Below, piece by piece: positions 1-10,235 of a stretch of DNA of 57,282 nucleotides. The translations under genes and the position numbers were made by a program. Below the pieces are notes generated by a model. That model saw nothing but the letters and a program-made list of their open reading frames with translations. It was not told where the DNA came from and did not search any database. This DNA is from Martensiomyces pterosporus. Lineage: Eukaryota > Kickxellomycota > Kickxellomycetes > Kickxellales > Kickxellaceae. Location: positions 1 to 57,282 of the forward strand of contig MU604037.1 of assembly GCA_025201845.1 (NCBI GenBank), written 5' to 3'. How positions within the stretch are numbered: position 1 is the first letter of the stretch; each line of letters begins with the position of its first letter.

Positions 1-2872
1 TGCATCCGCGCGAGGTGGACGCCACCAGGGCGCCCTCGGTGGTGGCCATGGGGATGTGGAGGAGCTCGCCGTCGATGCGGATGGGTCCGGCGACGCCGAC
101 GGGAATGGGCATGATGCCAATGACGTTCTCGCAGCACTGGCCGTGCACCTTGCTGTAGTCGTAGTGGTGGTACGGCAGCTGGGATGCCTCGAGGGTGCCC
201 GTTGCGGAGGCACGCGAGATGATTGCCCTGCGCATCTTGATCGCGCGAATGTCGTCATTCAGCTTCTTCTCGAGGGCGTAGGCAGGGATGACGCCGGCAC
301 CGACGAGCTGCATGATCTCTTCGTCGTTCAGATACTTGGGTCCTTCGGCCTCCAGCACTACGCGGCACACCTCAATCGACCGGACGTGATCGGGGTCCAC
401 GGCGGGGGAGTGGGAAGACTCCTCGCGAATGGCCTGCGACGCAATGTGGTTGGCCAGCATCGACGGCGACTTCTTCAGCACCATGTCGGTTGAGGAGTCG
501 ATGCGTGGAACAAAGGAGGAGAGCGCGGAGGTCGAGTCGAGCGCAATGCCGTGGGGCTCGGGGCCAATGCCGCTATTGCTTGCAGCCAGCTTGCGCGTAA
601 GCAGCTCCATGCGCGCAGCCTCCAGAGGGGTGGTGGCGTTGGGGCTGCCAGCGGGTTGTTTGCCAGCGACCGCTGTCAGCTCGCTCACGACAGAGCTGTT
701 GGTCGCACTGCGCTCCGATGCCGCGTCCTCGGCATCCCCGTCCTCGCTCGATGTGACCGAGGGCGTTATATCCGCCGAAATCCCCTGCTGGTGCGCGCGG
801 TATGAATGCAGGGATCCGCCCAGGAGACTGTCGAATGAATCGTGTGTCGCGCTTCCAGGCCCACCCTGCTGCTGAGCCACTTGTGAGCCCTTGAAGAAGG
901 CCAAGTAAAAGTTGGCGCCCAGCGAGAGCACCACGGCGAGCGTGAGCAGGGCAATGACGATGCTTGTGCTATTGATAGACTCAGCCGCCAACACCTGGCT
1001 AGCCGACGGGTGGCTGTGCTGACGGGTATCGACAAACCAGCTGGTGACAGGCAGAATGTGCACATGTAGGGGAGCATCGGAGCCTGCTGCTGCTGTGGCC
1101 AGGTTTGAAATGAGGTTGACGGGTGGTGCGGCAATGCTGTCGAGCATAGCAAAGCCCGAAGGCGGCACCACCATCTCGTGATTCTGGCCACCGAACAGCG
1201 ACTTTAGCGAAAAGGTGCCCGACACGAGACCACTGTACTCGATGAGCGAGATAACGATAAAGCCACCCAGCACCAGGGTCTTCAGCTGTCTGATGGTCTT
1301 GTTCTCGCCACGCGCCTCGTCGTCAGCAAGCGCCTTGAGCGCAATCCTCTTGTACAGCGCGGGTGTGGCGTCATTGGCAACGACGTCGTTCTCGTCCTCA
1401 GGTGCGATGCTGGTGGCGCTGGAGAGCTTCTTGTGCGAGCGCACGCGGATGACGTCCAGCTTGAGCGTGAGGATGGCCGTGTAGAGAGTGAACATAAACA
1501 GGCCGTCGAAGAGGAGGATGAGCGACGAAACGAGGCAGACCTCGCGCAGCTGGGGCACGCCTGAGCAGACGCCAATGGCCAGGATGCTGATTTCAAAAAG
1601 ATAGTCCTTGATAAGCCCGCCAGCGCACTTGTCCACCCCATGGATGATCTGCGCTTGGATTTGCGAGGGAGTTGCAGAAGACGAGGCATCAGCCTGGCTG
1701 TTATTGGCCCGCTCAGCACCATTCTTGGCGCTGCTCTCTGTGGAGTTGCCGCGCCTGCGACCGCCAGCAGCGCTGCCGGTGCTGTTGTAGGCAGCAAGGA
1801 GGACCGAGCGCGTGAGCGTGAGCGACTTGTCAAAGCCAACACAAATGGTCAGGAACGGCAGGGCCTCTGTGAGCAGCACGGCGTTGATCGAGCAGCCGAG
1901 GAGGTGCGCCGAGACGATAGCAAAGACAAAGGCGCAGAACCCAGAGAAGATGACGGACAGCGCCAGGGTGATTTGCGACCCATACCGGCGCATCGTCACA
2001 AACGTGTTGGTGAAGGTGCTAATGGTGATGGCGTAGCTCATAAACATCAGGACCACCTCGCCCAGAGCGGCATCGCTCAAGAGCCTGTAGACGCGGTCGG
2101 CGATGCGGAGGAGAACCTTGGGCGTGTGGGGCAGATCGCTCGCTCCCACGCCAGATGCGGCCTGGTTGAGGCTCCGCAGCCTGGCTTCCAGCAGCTTGCG
2201 GATCCCCTTTGCCCACTCATCAGCACTCCGCACCTGGCCGGTGGTGGTAGTGTTGAGGGCAAACACCAGGATGGCTGAGGGGGTATCTGTGGTGCCACGT
2301 AGGGAGGCATAGGTCAGGTTGAACGCGCTGTTGGTGGGCTTGCCGTTGGCCAGCAGACTGCTGGCGTCTGAGCGAATCAGGCTGAGCGCCAGACAGTCAC
2401 CCGTTGACGCGTTTCTGGCACAAACGTCAGCAAATGCCAGAGAGGCGCTGGTGCCTGCCGAGGCTGACGAGGCATCGGTGGCTGCATTATCAGCCCGAGA
2501 CACCGAGGAGAGAGAAATCTGCTCGTTCTGGATTTGCACGAAATTGCGGTACGCTAGCTGCTCTTCCTTGCTGGTGCGCACGTGGTTGTGAATAGCGATG
2601 GCGAAGACATCGACGCTTTGCACCGGTTCCAGACCCTGCCCGCTTGGGAGAGGTGCCGCTTGGTGCGCGATGCTGAATTTGCTGGAGTCTGAGCGCGAGT
2701 AGTTGATTGTGTATTCGGGGAACAAGGTGGGCTTTCCCTGGAACAAATCGTCTTGCTTAATTGACTGCCAGAGGCAATAGCATGCGCACACCACGAGGAT
2801 CGTGCAGAAGGCGATTGTCTCAATTGGATTGCGTGCCACGCCGCGAGCGACACGAGAGATTAGACTAGGCAT
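1..2872 (-). CDS. HMG1: HMG-CoA reductase, N-terminal 957 codons (3' end cut by window edge)
   Basis: Makes mevalonate from HMG-CoA, the committed step of sterol and isoprenoid synthesis, as an ER membrane enzyme. The frame is open without a stop from the ATG at 2872 to base 1. An N-terminal membrane helix lies near residues 15-35. A polytopic region at about 270-470 resembles a sterol-sensing domain (for example SYAITISTFTNTFVTM). A Ser/Ala/Thr-rich linker follows, then the start of the catalytic domain, with YALEKKLND, IGIMPIPVGVAGP and MATTEGALVAS. The Glu of TTEG (about residue 946) matches the catalytic Glu559 of the human enzyme. The HMG-CoA/NADPH lobes containing DAMGMN and the catalytic His are beyond the edge. 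If they have the usual length the protein would be near 1,270 residues, larger than yeast Hmg1. No intron is needed in the visible part. Confidence 0.96.
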   Translation of the reverse strand, partial: MPSLISRVARGVARNPIETIAFCTILVVCACYCLWQSIKQDDLFQGKPTLFPEYTINYSRSDSSKFSIAHQAAPLPSGQGLEPVQSVDVFAIAIHNHVRTSKEEQLAYRNFVQIQNEQISLSSVSRADNAATDASSASAGTSASLAFADVCARNASTGDCLALSLIRSDASSLLANGKPTNSAFNLTYASLRGTTDTPSAILVFALNTTTTGQVRSADEWAKGIRKLLEARLRSLNQAASGVGASDLPHTPKVLLRIADRVYRLLSDAALGEVVLMFMSYAITISTFTNTFVTMRRYGSQITLALSVIFSGFCAFVFAIVSAHLLGCSINAVLLTEALPFLTICVGFDKSLTLTRSVLLAAYNSTGSAAGGRRRGNSTESSAKNGAERANNSQADASSSATPSQIQAQIIHGVDKCAGGLIKDYLFEISILAIGVCSGVPQLREVCLVSSLILLFDGLFMFTLYTAILTLKLDVIRVRSHKKLSSATSIAPEDENDVVANDATPALYKRIALKALADDEARGENKTIRQLKTLVLGGFIVISLIEYSGLVSGTFSLKSLFGGQNHEMVVPPSGFAMLDSIAAPPVNLISNLATAAAGSDAPLHVHILPVTSWFVDTRQHSHPSASQVLAAESINSTSIVIALLTLAVVLSLGANFYLAFFKGSQVAQQQGGPGSATHDSFDSLLGGSLHSYRAHQQGISADITPSVTSSEDGDAEDAASERSATNSSVVSELTAVAGKQPAGSPNATTPLEAARMELLTRKLAASNSGIGPEPHGIALDSTSALSSFVPRIDSSTDMVLKKSPSMLANHIASQAIREESSHSPAVDPDHVRSIEVCRVVLEAEGPKYLNDEEIMQLVGAGVIPAYALEKKLNDDIRAIKMRRAIISRASATGTLEASQLPYHHYDYSKVHGQCCENVIGIMPIPVGVAGPIRIDGELLHIPMATTEGALVASTSRGC

Positions 2873-4016
2873 TTCTCGTTCCGATGGAAGAAGGCGGGGC
2901 AGCAAGCACTAGGAAAATATTACAACGGCTGTAGGCGATAATGGAGACGGGGGGAGGGATACGAGTTCGAGGGAAGGAGAAGAGAAGGGGTGCTAATAGG
3001 GAGCTGGCTGGAAATATAATAAATGATACGGAATAATAATGGTAGTAGGCGTGCCGAGCAGGTGTCTCTCCTTCTATGCCCTGTATGCCTTGGGAGCTGA
3101 GATGTAAAGGGGAGTGCTAGGAGATGCCGATAGAGCAGCAAGTGCGGAAAAGAGAGTGCAGATGGCAGGACGACTATTATTTTTCTTGTTGTTTTGGCAA
3201 GTCTCTGTTGTTGTTGTACGGGACAAGAAAAACGATGGGCCGGCTCTTAATGCGCTGCATGCAGCCAATCAGTAGCCCGGTCCAGCGAGGCCAATCCAGC
3301 AGCGACGAACCGTTGGGGTGGAATAGCTTCTGATGCAGCTGGTCGTTCTGCTCGCGCTCTTCAGGAGCAGTTCTATGTCCGATTTGGTATCTGCTGGAAT
3401 GCGAATCAGCTGTGGTGTGGTTGCTGGCACAGCATGCGGCTGCAGTTTATTTGGGCTGGGATCTCGAGATGTACGGCAGGCAAATGGAAAAACAATACGA
3501 GGCAGGCTAGCGCACTGCCATGCTGCGCGAACAGACAGCCAAGGGGTTTATATACCCACGGCAGCAGCCTCTTCCTGCCCCTGCACTCCTGGCAGCCGCT
3601 ACCGCCCCACGCCAGCATGGCATGTCGTAGTACAGCGCAGTGTCAGCCCGCAAAGCATTTCACCCTGACCAGCCCTTGACCCCTTTCCTCAAACAATGCG
3701 GGCGGAGTCATCCCCCAAAAGCACAGGAGAGTCGGCGCAGCCAGGGCGTGCTGGCGCCCAACAGGGCGAGGTGCATTTGAAATAGCGGCGGTATTATTAG
3801 AAAACAAAAGAGCGCCAAGCACTGAGGTGCACATATTGCGCTCCTGGACAGCAGCATGATTTCTCTTATGATAAGACATGCCCAGACATCATGACACAAG
3901 ATGTCAGAGCTGACATTCGTCAAATCAGCACTTGTTGAAATCCGCAACCTCTTGTTCACCACTGACATAATCCAGACACTACTACTTCAAAGGCTACCGC
4001 AAACAAACAATGCTGT
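2873..4016. other. Intergenic, upstream of HMG-CoA reductase and downstream of HUB1
   Basis: About 1.1 kb with no convincing reading frame. It should hold the HMG-CoA reductase promoter. I looked for a fungal sterol regulatory element of the ATCACCCCAC type and did not see one. Confidence 0.5.
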
Positions 4017-4386
4017 CTAAGAGTAGTAGAGCTCAATGTTGGTGTTGTCATGAATCTCGTAGTCCTCCAGCGAAATGTGGTCCTTGTAAACGGTGGTTGA
4101 CCTCTTGAGCGTGATCTTCTCTGGCCGCGTGCCCGTCTGCGCCGCAATCAGCTTCTTGACATCGCCTATCTTATCGCTCGGGCTATCAAACGTGCTGATA
4201 AAGGGCCACAAATTCGATGCCGAATAATTAGGTGATTTATCTGCGCGATGATACAAGCAAAAGAGCAGCGGTCCCCTCCTCCTAGTGGAAATACCCTATC
4301 AAGAGCAGGCGCTAGATGGCGGATACTTACTTGCATTTGACACGGACCTTCTTGCCCAGCCGGTCGTTGCAGACAACCTCAATCAT
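4017..4386 (-). CDS. HUB1: Ubiquitin-like modifier Hub1/UBL5 (two exons)
   Basis: Hub1 is a non-conjugated ubiquitin-fold protein that binds spliceosome components and tunes splice-site use. The gene must be spliced: exon 1 is 4331-4386 and exon 2 is 4017-4182. The 148-nt intron between them has a GTAAGT donor and an AG acceptor at 4183-4184. The join falls inside an Asn codon and gives exactly 73 residues, the family length. It begins [18 protein letters not shown] and continues with [28 protein letters not shown] and a C-terminal ELYYS. The Tyr-Tyr-X ending in place of Gly-Gly is the Hub1 signature. The unspliced frame starting at 4256 reads into the intron and is not the real start. Confidence 0.96.
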
Positions 4387-4865
4387 TTCTGGCTGTTTGT
4401 GAGCAAAAGCTAGTGAATAATAACAGGAAGAAACAGTGCTACTGCTGCTGAGGCGAGGCTGCCAAAAACAGGCTGTGGTGGCATGCCGCGCCTATGAACA
4501 CGCAAGGGAACGGGGCCAACTTAGGGGGCCCAGGGGACGCAGCTACCCACCGCCGCCGCCGCCTGTCCAGCTCAGGTCTGTGGCTCCAGGCAGCACACTG
4601 AGATAACAGAGAACAGAGGGATTGCCTGCAACAGACAAGGCAAAAGGATGTGCCGAGCAGGTCTTGTGGTTTAAATTCTCCTTATAGAACCGCTTCTGTG
4701 CTGCGATTTCACGAGGCGTGCTAGAGGACTCAGGAGAGGCAGAGCCTGATTGGCTTAAACGTTTACCCTAGAGCCACTCCTTTTCACATGGATAAGAGCG
4801 AAGCCGTGCCAGGAGAGTGTGCGTGCTGCCTTTGGCGCACAGCCTGCTGTTTCACGCGCAGAGGG

Positions 4866-4908
4866 GCGGCCAGAGCGGCCAGAGCGGCCAGAGCGGCCAG
4901 AGCGGCCA
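4866..4908. repeat. 9-bp tandem repeat, GCGGCCAGA x 4.8
   Basis: Four perfect copies of GCGGCCAGA followed by a seven-base partial copy, in the region shared by the HUB1 and isocitrate lyase promoters. It is a minisatellite by structure; no function is evident. Confidence 0.95.
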
Positions 4909-5162
4909 TGTGAAGGCCCGCGATTACTTTTCTCCATCATGCAAATGAAATTACGAGTCACGGATGCTGCACTTATCGGCCCCTCAGTTCCACAGGGCGC
5001 CAGCTGGAAAAACAGTCACCTCGCTCCTTCATGCACAGGCGTAATCGCCATCGGCTGCAGGCAATTCCACTGCCAGCTTATCTCCAATTGCCTGCTACTC
5101 TGGGAAATGTGCCTGTGGAAAAACCTCCGATAAGGGCCATTCGTGTGTCATGCCGTGACGAG

Positions 5163-5170
5163 TATAAATA
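5163..5170 (+). promoter_or_regulatory. TATA box of isocitrate lyase
   Basis: A perfect TATAAATA lies about 150 bp before the ATG. It is followed by a pyrimidine-rich, ACAACA-containing leader. A strong TATA is usual for inducible fungal genes. Confidence 0.6.
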
Positions 5171-5322
5171 CCTGGGTGGCAAGACCCGTCTTCCTCGCTG
5201 GCGCTTTTTTCTCCAACAGACACACGCAGCTCGACTACGCCTCAAATAGCTCTTCCCAGTCTTTGTTAGCACCATCTCTACTCACATCTGTCTTCAACAC
5301 AACAACCAGCTAAGCTTTGAGA

Positions 5323-6963
5323 ATGGCCGGCGCTACATCCGCACACATCGTCGACGCTGAGGAGCAGCGCTTCCGCCAGCAGGTCGAGCAGGTCAAGCAG
5401 TGGTGGAGCAACCCCCGCTTCCGCAACATCACCCGCCCCTACTCTGCCGAGAGCATCGTGTCGAAGCGCGGCTCCATCCTGCCCACATACCCCTCTGACA
5501 TCCAGGCCAAGAAGGTCTTTGCGCTCTTCGAGCAGCACTTCGCCAGCCGCACTCCCTCGCACACCTTCGGCTGCCTTGACCCCATCCAGGTGGCCCAGAT
5601 GGCCAAGTACCTCGAGACCGTCTACGTCTCGGGCTGGCAGTCCTCCTCGACCGCCAGCACCAGCAACGAGCCTGGACCCGATCTGGCCGACTACCCCATG
5701 GACACCCTGCCCAACAAGGTCGATCAGCTGTTCAAGGCCCAGCTCTTCCACGACCGCAAGCAGAACGAGGAGCGCCTCTCCGTGCCCATCGGCGAGCGCG
5801 CCTCCCTGCCCTACGTCGACTTCCTGCGCCCCATCATCGCCGACGCCGACACTGGCCATGGCGGCATTACCGCAAACATGAGGCTCGCCAAGATGTTCGT
5901 CGAGGCTGGTGCTGCCGGCATTCACATCGAGGACCAGGCAGCTGGTACCAAGAAGTGCGGCCACATGGCCGGAAAGGTTCTGGTTCCTGTTTCGGAGCAC
6001 ATCAACCGTCTGGTTGCTATGCGTGCGCAGTTCGACATCATGGGCACTGAGACCCTCCTCGTTGCCCGCACCGATGCCGAGGCCGCCACCCTGCTTACCA
6101 GCAACATCGATCCCCGCGACCACCCATTCATCCTTGGATCCACCAACCCATCCCTCCCCCACCTGGCCGCTGCCATGTCCGAGGCCCAGGCCCGCGGCGC
6201 GTCTGCATCCGAGCTCGAGAACATCGAGAAGGAGTGGAGCGACAAGGCTGGAATCAAGACCTTCTCCCAGGCCGTTGGCGACTGGGCCAAGAAGCAGGGC
6301 TCGTTCAGCGATGCCCAGATTGCCTCCTTCGCTGCGCAGGCCAACAAGCTGTCCAACATCGAGGCCCGTGCTCTTTCGATCAAGGTGTTTGGCGGCAAGG
6401 CGTCGGAGATCTTCTGGGACTGGGATGCCCCACGTCCCCGCGAGGGCTACTACCGCTACCGCGGCGGAACCCCCGCCTGCATCATGCGTGCCATCGCATA
6501 CTCGCCCTACAGCGACCTCCTGTGGATGGAGACTGCCAAGCCCATCCTGAAGCAGGCCCAGGAGTTCGCCAATGGCGTCCATGCCGCCTACCCTGAGCAG
6601 TGGCTCGCCTACAACCTTTCGCCCTCGTTCAACTGGGATGCCGCTGGCTTGACCGATGCTGACATGGAGGCCTACGTTCCTAGCCTCGGAAAGCTTGGGT
6701 TCGTCTGGCAGTTCATCACCCTTGGCGGCTTCCATGCCACTGGCCTCTCGGTCGATGTCTTTGCTCGCAGCTACGCTCAGCGCGGCATGTACGCCTATGT
6801 CAACGGAATCCAGCGCCAGGAGCGTGCCAACGGCGTTGAGACACTGGCTCACCAGAAGTGGTCTGGAGCCCACTACGTCGATGGCCTGATGTCCATTGCC
6901 TCGGGCGGCGTCTCTGCCACCGCTGCCATGGGCGCTGGCGTTACTGAGTCTCAGTTCAAGTAA
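5323..6963 (+). CDS. ICL1: Isocitrate lyase
   Basis: Cleaves isocitrate to succinate and glyoxylate, the first step of the glyoxylate shunt, used on C2 and fatty-acid carbon. The 546-residue frame has the family signature [10 protein letters not shown] at 210-219; Cys212 is the catalytic residue. Upstream is the metal/substrate segment [11 protein letters not shown] (171-181), and GIHIEDQ lies at 199-205. The fungal insertion between the two halves of the barrel is present. ATG 5323 is used because the codon two triplets earlier is TTG and the family N-terminus starts near here. The C-terminus ends ESQFK, not an SKL-type peroxisomal signal, so peroxisomal import is not predicted from the tail. 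The third codon position is strongly C/G biased, as expected for a highly expressed gene. It converges with URM1, 128 bp away. Confidence 0.98.
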   Translation: MAGATSAHIVDAEEQRFRQQVEQVKQWWSNPRFRNITRPYSAESIVSKRGSILPTYPSDIQAKKVFALFEQHFASRTPSHTFGCLDPIQVAQMAKYLETVYVSGWQSSSTASTSNEPGPDLADYPMDTLPNKVDQLFKAQLFHDRKQNEERLSVPIGERASLPYVDFLRPIIADADTGHGGITANMRLAKMFVEAGAAGIHIEDQAAGTKKCGHMAGKVLVPVSEHINRLVAMRAQFDIMGTETLLVARTDAEAATLLTSNIDPRDHPFILGSTNPSLPHLAAAMSEAQARGASASELENIEKEWSDKAGIKTFSQAVGDWAKKQGSFSDAQIASFAAQANKLSNIEARALSIKVFGGKASEIFWDWDAPRPREGYYRYRGGTPACIMRAIAYSPYSDLLWMETAKPILKQAQEFANGVHAAYPEQWLAYNLSPSFNWDAAGLTDADMEAYVPSLGKLGFVWQFITLGGFHATGLSVDVFARSYAQRGMYAYVNGIQRQERANGVETLAHQKWSGAHYVDGLMSIASGGVSATAAMGAGVTESQFK

Positions 6964-7091
6964 ACTCGGCATCACTATTTCCCCCCTTTTCCTTCTTTGT
7001 CAAAGCATATAAATCAAGCATGTACACATCCGATCACGAACACGGACTAGTCTGTTTATTATGAATATTATGCTGCTGCTACTTTTTTTGC

Positions 7092-7400
7092 TTAGCCGCC
7101 GTGCAAGGTGGAGATAAACATGATTTCATCCTTATCCTCTAGCTTGTAGTTGATATCGCCCTCGACCTCCCAGTCGCTATCGTTGATCATCACAAGAACG
7201 CCTGGCCGCACCGTATCGTCCGTCGAGAAGAGCTGGGGCTTGTCTTCGACGATGTTGTCGCGAATATACAGAATGAGTTCCCTGATGGTTGTGGGCTCTC
7301 CATTTGTCTCCTTGGGCAAGCTGATCATGGCGCTCTTTGCCTTGTCCCGCATCAGGAGCTCCATGCCTCCGCTAAACTCCACCTTGATACTCAGCGCCAT
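7092..7400 (-). CDS. URM1: Ubiquitin-related modifier 1
   Basis: URM1 is a sulphur carrier for 2-thiolation of tRNA wobble uridine and a protein modifier, activated by Uba4. The frame has 102 residues, against 99 in yeast. It starts MALSIKVEFSGGMELL, contains RPGVLVMINDSDWEVEG and ends in FISTLHGG. The terminal Gly-Gly is the site of thiocarboxylation. It is a single exon. Its partner Uba4 is not in the window. It is the second ubiquitin-fold gene within 3 kb, but nothing shows a link with HUB1. Confidence 0.97.
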   Translation of the reverse strand: MALSIKVEFSGGMELLMRDKAKSAMISLPKETNGEPTTIRELILYIRDNIVEDKPQLFSTDDTVRPGVLVMINDSDWEVEGDINYKLEDKDEIMFISTLHGG

Positions 7401-8195
7401 CCGTGTGTACTAGAACGAGCAGGGCCGTGCTTTGGTGACGGCAAAGATATGAAATGAAATGAAATGAAGGTAGGGAAATGCAGGTTTGTGCCCACCGCAG
7501 CCGATGGTGCTCGGACGTAGCGCCGACATGAGTTAATTAGATTAGATGTTGGGACGTGGCATGTGACATTTAGCGCACTAGTGCTCTGCTGCCGCATGCT
7601 TGATGACAGCATACCACGCACTTGCTGCTTTCAACATGTCCCAAACAGAGGTGCATCCTGTGTGCTCCTAAAATAGGCGTCAGTGCTGGGCATGGTGGCC
7701 ATGGCAGGGTTGGGCTGGCACTGCCAAGAGTCGCCATTCTTTGTTTGGAGATTGGCATCTCACTGGCAGACTGCATCTCCTGCGAGATAGATGACGCGAT
7801 TATTGCGACATGATTGAGGTATTCCGTGTCTATAGTTTTTTTTTTTTTGGAAGTGACGGGATTGGCGGCCTTTGCAAGTTTATTGTGAGCAGGATAAACC
7901 TAATGTCGGCAATACATTCTGAGTGGCTGCAAGAGATGTGCGCCTACTCTCTCTGCTTACACATGAATCTGAGTGGATTTAGTGACTCTCCAGAGGGAGC
8001 CAGCCTCTGTCCTGGCGTTCTTTCTCTTTTCGCCCATTTTGCATTCCCCATGTCCCTTTCCGCGACATCCCTGCGGCCATTTCATTCACTTTCATACACT
8101 TTCATTCTCCTAACCTCGCATTCTTCACGCCCCTCTCTGCATCTCTACTCAATCGCTATAATTTGCTTGCTGCATTGACGTGTTGACCAGCCACA
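7401..8195. other. Intergenic, divergent promoters of URM1 and the pseudoprotease
   Basis: No gene seen. There is a short GAAAT microsatellite (7451-7468), a T-run near 7839-7849, and a TTTCATTCACTTTCAT-type pyrimidine tract at 8088-8112 just before the next ATG. Confidence 0.5.
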
Positions 8196-9653
8196 ATGCC
8201 AACGTATTTAACTGCTGTTCTCCTTTACCTACTGTGTGCATTGTTGCCATCACAGTCCGCACATGGGAGCAGCAGCGATCTGGTGGATCTCCTGAACAAA
8301 CGAGACGTGGATCGCAACGCCATCAACGCTGTCAGCACCGGAATATTGGTCAAAAACGGCAACCAGACCTCATGCGAGCTGATTCCCGTAGACAGCAGAG
8401 CCGGGTTTCTGGCTGCCAGCTGCCTCGATTTTGTCGGCAAGCAAGTGGACAACAGAACAGCATACTGGGTGTACATTCAGGACACGAATCTGAATCTGCA
8501 CTCCAACTTTACACTCGAGAAGATCCACGTCCACCCCTTGTTCGACCCCAACACCTACGCCAACAACATTGCAGTAGTCGAATATAACAGCAAGGGGGCC
8601 CTCAACTGGACGTCCCCAGTGGCTATGGACAAGAGCTCATGGACTGAGACAGTCTACTCGCGGCGAATCATCCGCGACATGGACCAGATGCGGTGGAATC
8701 TCCCCAGCTGGGTGTCCAGCTTGAGCACCAACCTGGAATGCAAGAATGCCTCGGGGCTCTATGCCACCAATACAGGCAGCTTTGTGTGCGGCAACTGGAC
8801 CTTGACATCGCCGCTGTACAACAAGGTCTGCACTATACCTTATGCCACGGTTTACGCGGCAGTGGGGGATACGCTGGCTGTGGCTGGTGTGTACAGCCAC
8901 ACGGCTATCTATGGAGCGGATATCTGCTCGGTGGCCCACCAGTTGAGTTACTACACGCTACTGTCGCCTTATGTGAGCTTTGCTAATAGCGTGCTGAACC
9001 GCACGCTGGATATGTTTACGAGCAGCTCAAAGTTCGAGATGGTCACAGACCCGAACTACTCCATGCGAGCCAGCGCGCCAACAAACATATCGGGCATGAC
9101 CGAGGTTGGCGGTGACTTGTACACAATTCCTGCAGTCAAGCAGAAGACTCCGAGCTCAAGCAGTATCGCCAGCACACAGATCAGCAGCGAGTTGAGTGCA
9201 GCAGGCCCAACCAGCAGCTTGCTAACTGCATCACCAACTGTGGGTGTGGAGCAGCCATTCGTGGGCACCAGCGGCAGCACCAGTGGGCTTACTCGCGCGC
9301 AGACAGTTATTGTGGCAACTGTTGTTCCCGTCACTGCCATATTCGTCACTATTGGACTGTTCTTCGTGTACAAGAAATACAAAAAGAGCCGAAATGTGGC
9401 TACGTGGGACCCGCGCGCCGAGCGCAGTAACTTTAATGCAGAGAATATTGCCAGAGACCTGGGCTCCAGCCCAGCATCGCCCAGACACACCATGCTCCCT
9501 GCGTATGCTGACGTAGAGTTTATCGATGCGCTGTTCCCCGAGGCCCATGCAAGGGCGTCAGAGGATAGCTATCACGACAGAGTATCAAACCACTCGAGGC
9601 ATACGCTGAGCGAGAAGACATTCCAGCTGCCGCCACTAAAGTTTTCCGAGTAG
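8196..9653 (+). CDS. Membrane-anchored trypsin-fold pseudoprotease
   Basis: This 485-residue protein has a signal peptide (about 1-22), a lumenal/extracellular domain, a Ser/Thr-rich stalk (about 315-368), one membrane helix (about 371-392) followed by the basic stop KKYKKSR, and a cytoplasmic tail of some 90 residues. The outer domain looks like a chymotrypsin-fold serine protease whose active site is lost. GFLAASCLDF (70-79) sits where AAHC is expected, with Ser for His. NNIAVVEY (123-130) replaces the DIALL segment, with Asn for Asp. VGDTLAVAGVYS (223-234) replaces GDSGGP with Thr for the nucleophile. Cysteines flank these positions as in trypsins. About nine N-glycosylation sequons support secretion. 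The function is unknown; a binding, adhesion or receptor role is inference. The fold assignment rests on motif spacing only. Confidence 0.8.
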   Translation: MPTYLTAVLLYLLCALLPSQSAHGSSSDLVDLLNKRDVDRNAINAVSTGILVKNGNQTSCELIPVDSRAGFLAASCLDFVGKQVDNRTAYWVYIQDTNLNLHSNFTLEKIHVHPLFDPNTYANNIAVVEYNSKGALNWTSPVAMDKSSWTETVYSRRIIRDMDQMRWNLPSWVSSLSTNLECKNASGLYATNTGSFVCGNWTLTSPLYNKVCTIPYATVYAAVGDTLAVAGVYSHTAIYGADICSVAHQLSYYTLLSPYVSFANSVLNRTLDMFTSSSKFEMVTDPNYSMRASAPTNISGMTEVGGDLYTIPAVKQKTPSSSSIASTQISSELSAAGPTSSLLTASPTVGVEQPFVGTSGSTSGLTRAQTVIVATVVPVTAIFVTIGLFFVYKKYKKSRNVATWDPRAERSNFNAENIARDLGSSPASPRHTMLPAYADVEFIDALFPEAHARASEDSYHDRVSNHSRHTLSEKTFQLPPLKFSE

Positions 9654-10235
9654 ACAACAGTGCAAATGCATTTGCTTTTGTGCCCTTGTATATCCTGTCT
9701 GACCCACACTGCTGCGACGGCCAGTTTTGAATATGCCCCTTCTGTGTATCGACATGGAAAAGCGGATGTGCTGAAAGGTGATTTTTGGGCTTCCAACATG
9801 AAAAGCAAACCGGGATCAGGATTGAAAGAGGGGGCTATACACGACATGTAATCACGGGGCTTATGTCTGCAAACAGTGTGGTACTATGTGTGTCGCATCA
9901 CTGGCAAATGGATGAGAACGGCGCTGCCGACACACCAAGTCTCGTGAATGAGCTCTGAGGGGTGCTTCTTGTGGTCAGCTGTGCCTCAGCACTGCAATGC
10001 TGCGTTTTCCCCTTTTTATTTCAAAAACAGTGGCCGTGTCGGTGTCTTTAGACAGCACAGCCACATTGCAACAGCGTAGACACACGTGTTGTCAAATGTG
10101 GAGAGACGAGTGGCAGCGCTGTGCTGAGGACACGATGCAGACACATACATACACTGCACCTCTACCTTGACATGTAGCCACTGTGGAATCTCGCCCATGC
10201 TGCTATTCAGCTCAACTATATTGCGCATATATACC
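9654..10235. other. Intergenic between two convergent genes
   Basis: About 580 bp of 3' flanking sequence between the pseudoprotease gene and ATG22. No gene or repeat is recognised. Confidence 0.5.

Larger units (their letters stand above)
4387..5322. other. Intergenic between HUB1 and isocitrate lyase, divergent promoters
   Basis: Separates two divergently transcribed genes. It holds a 9-bp tandem repeat (4866-4908) and a TATA box (5163-5170). I see no gene here. Confidence 0.6.

Noticed and set aside
5278..6975. Antisense open frame of 565 codons covering all of isocitrate lyase
   Set aside because: It arises from the strong C/G third-position bias of ICL1; its translation is a Gly/Val/Leu-rich sequence without family features.
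7449..7468. GAAAT microsatellite as a regulatory element
   Set aside because: Only three to four units; nothing beyond simple sequence.
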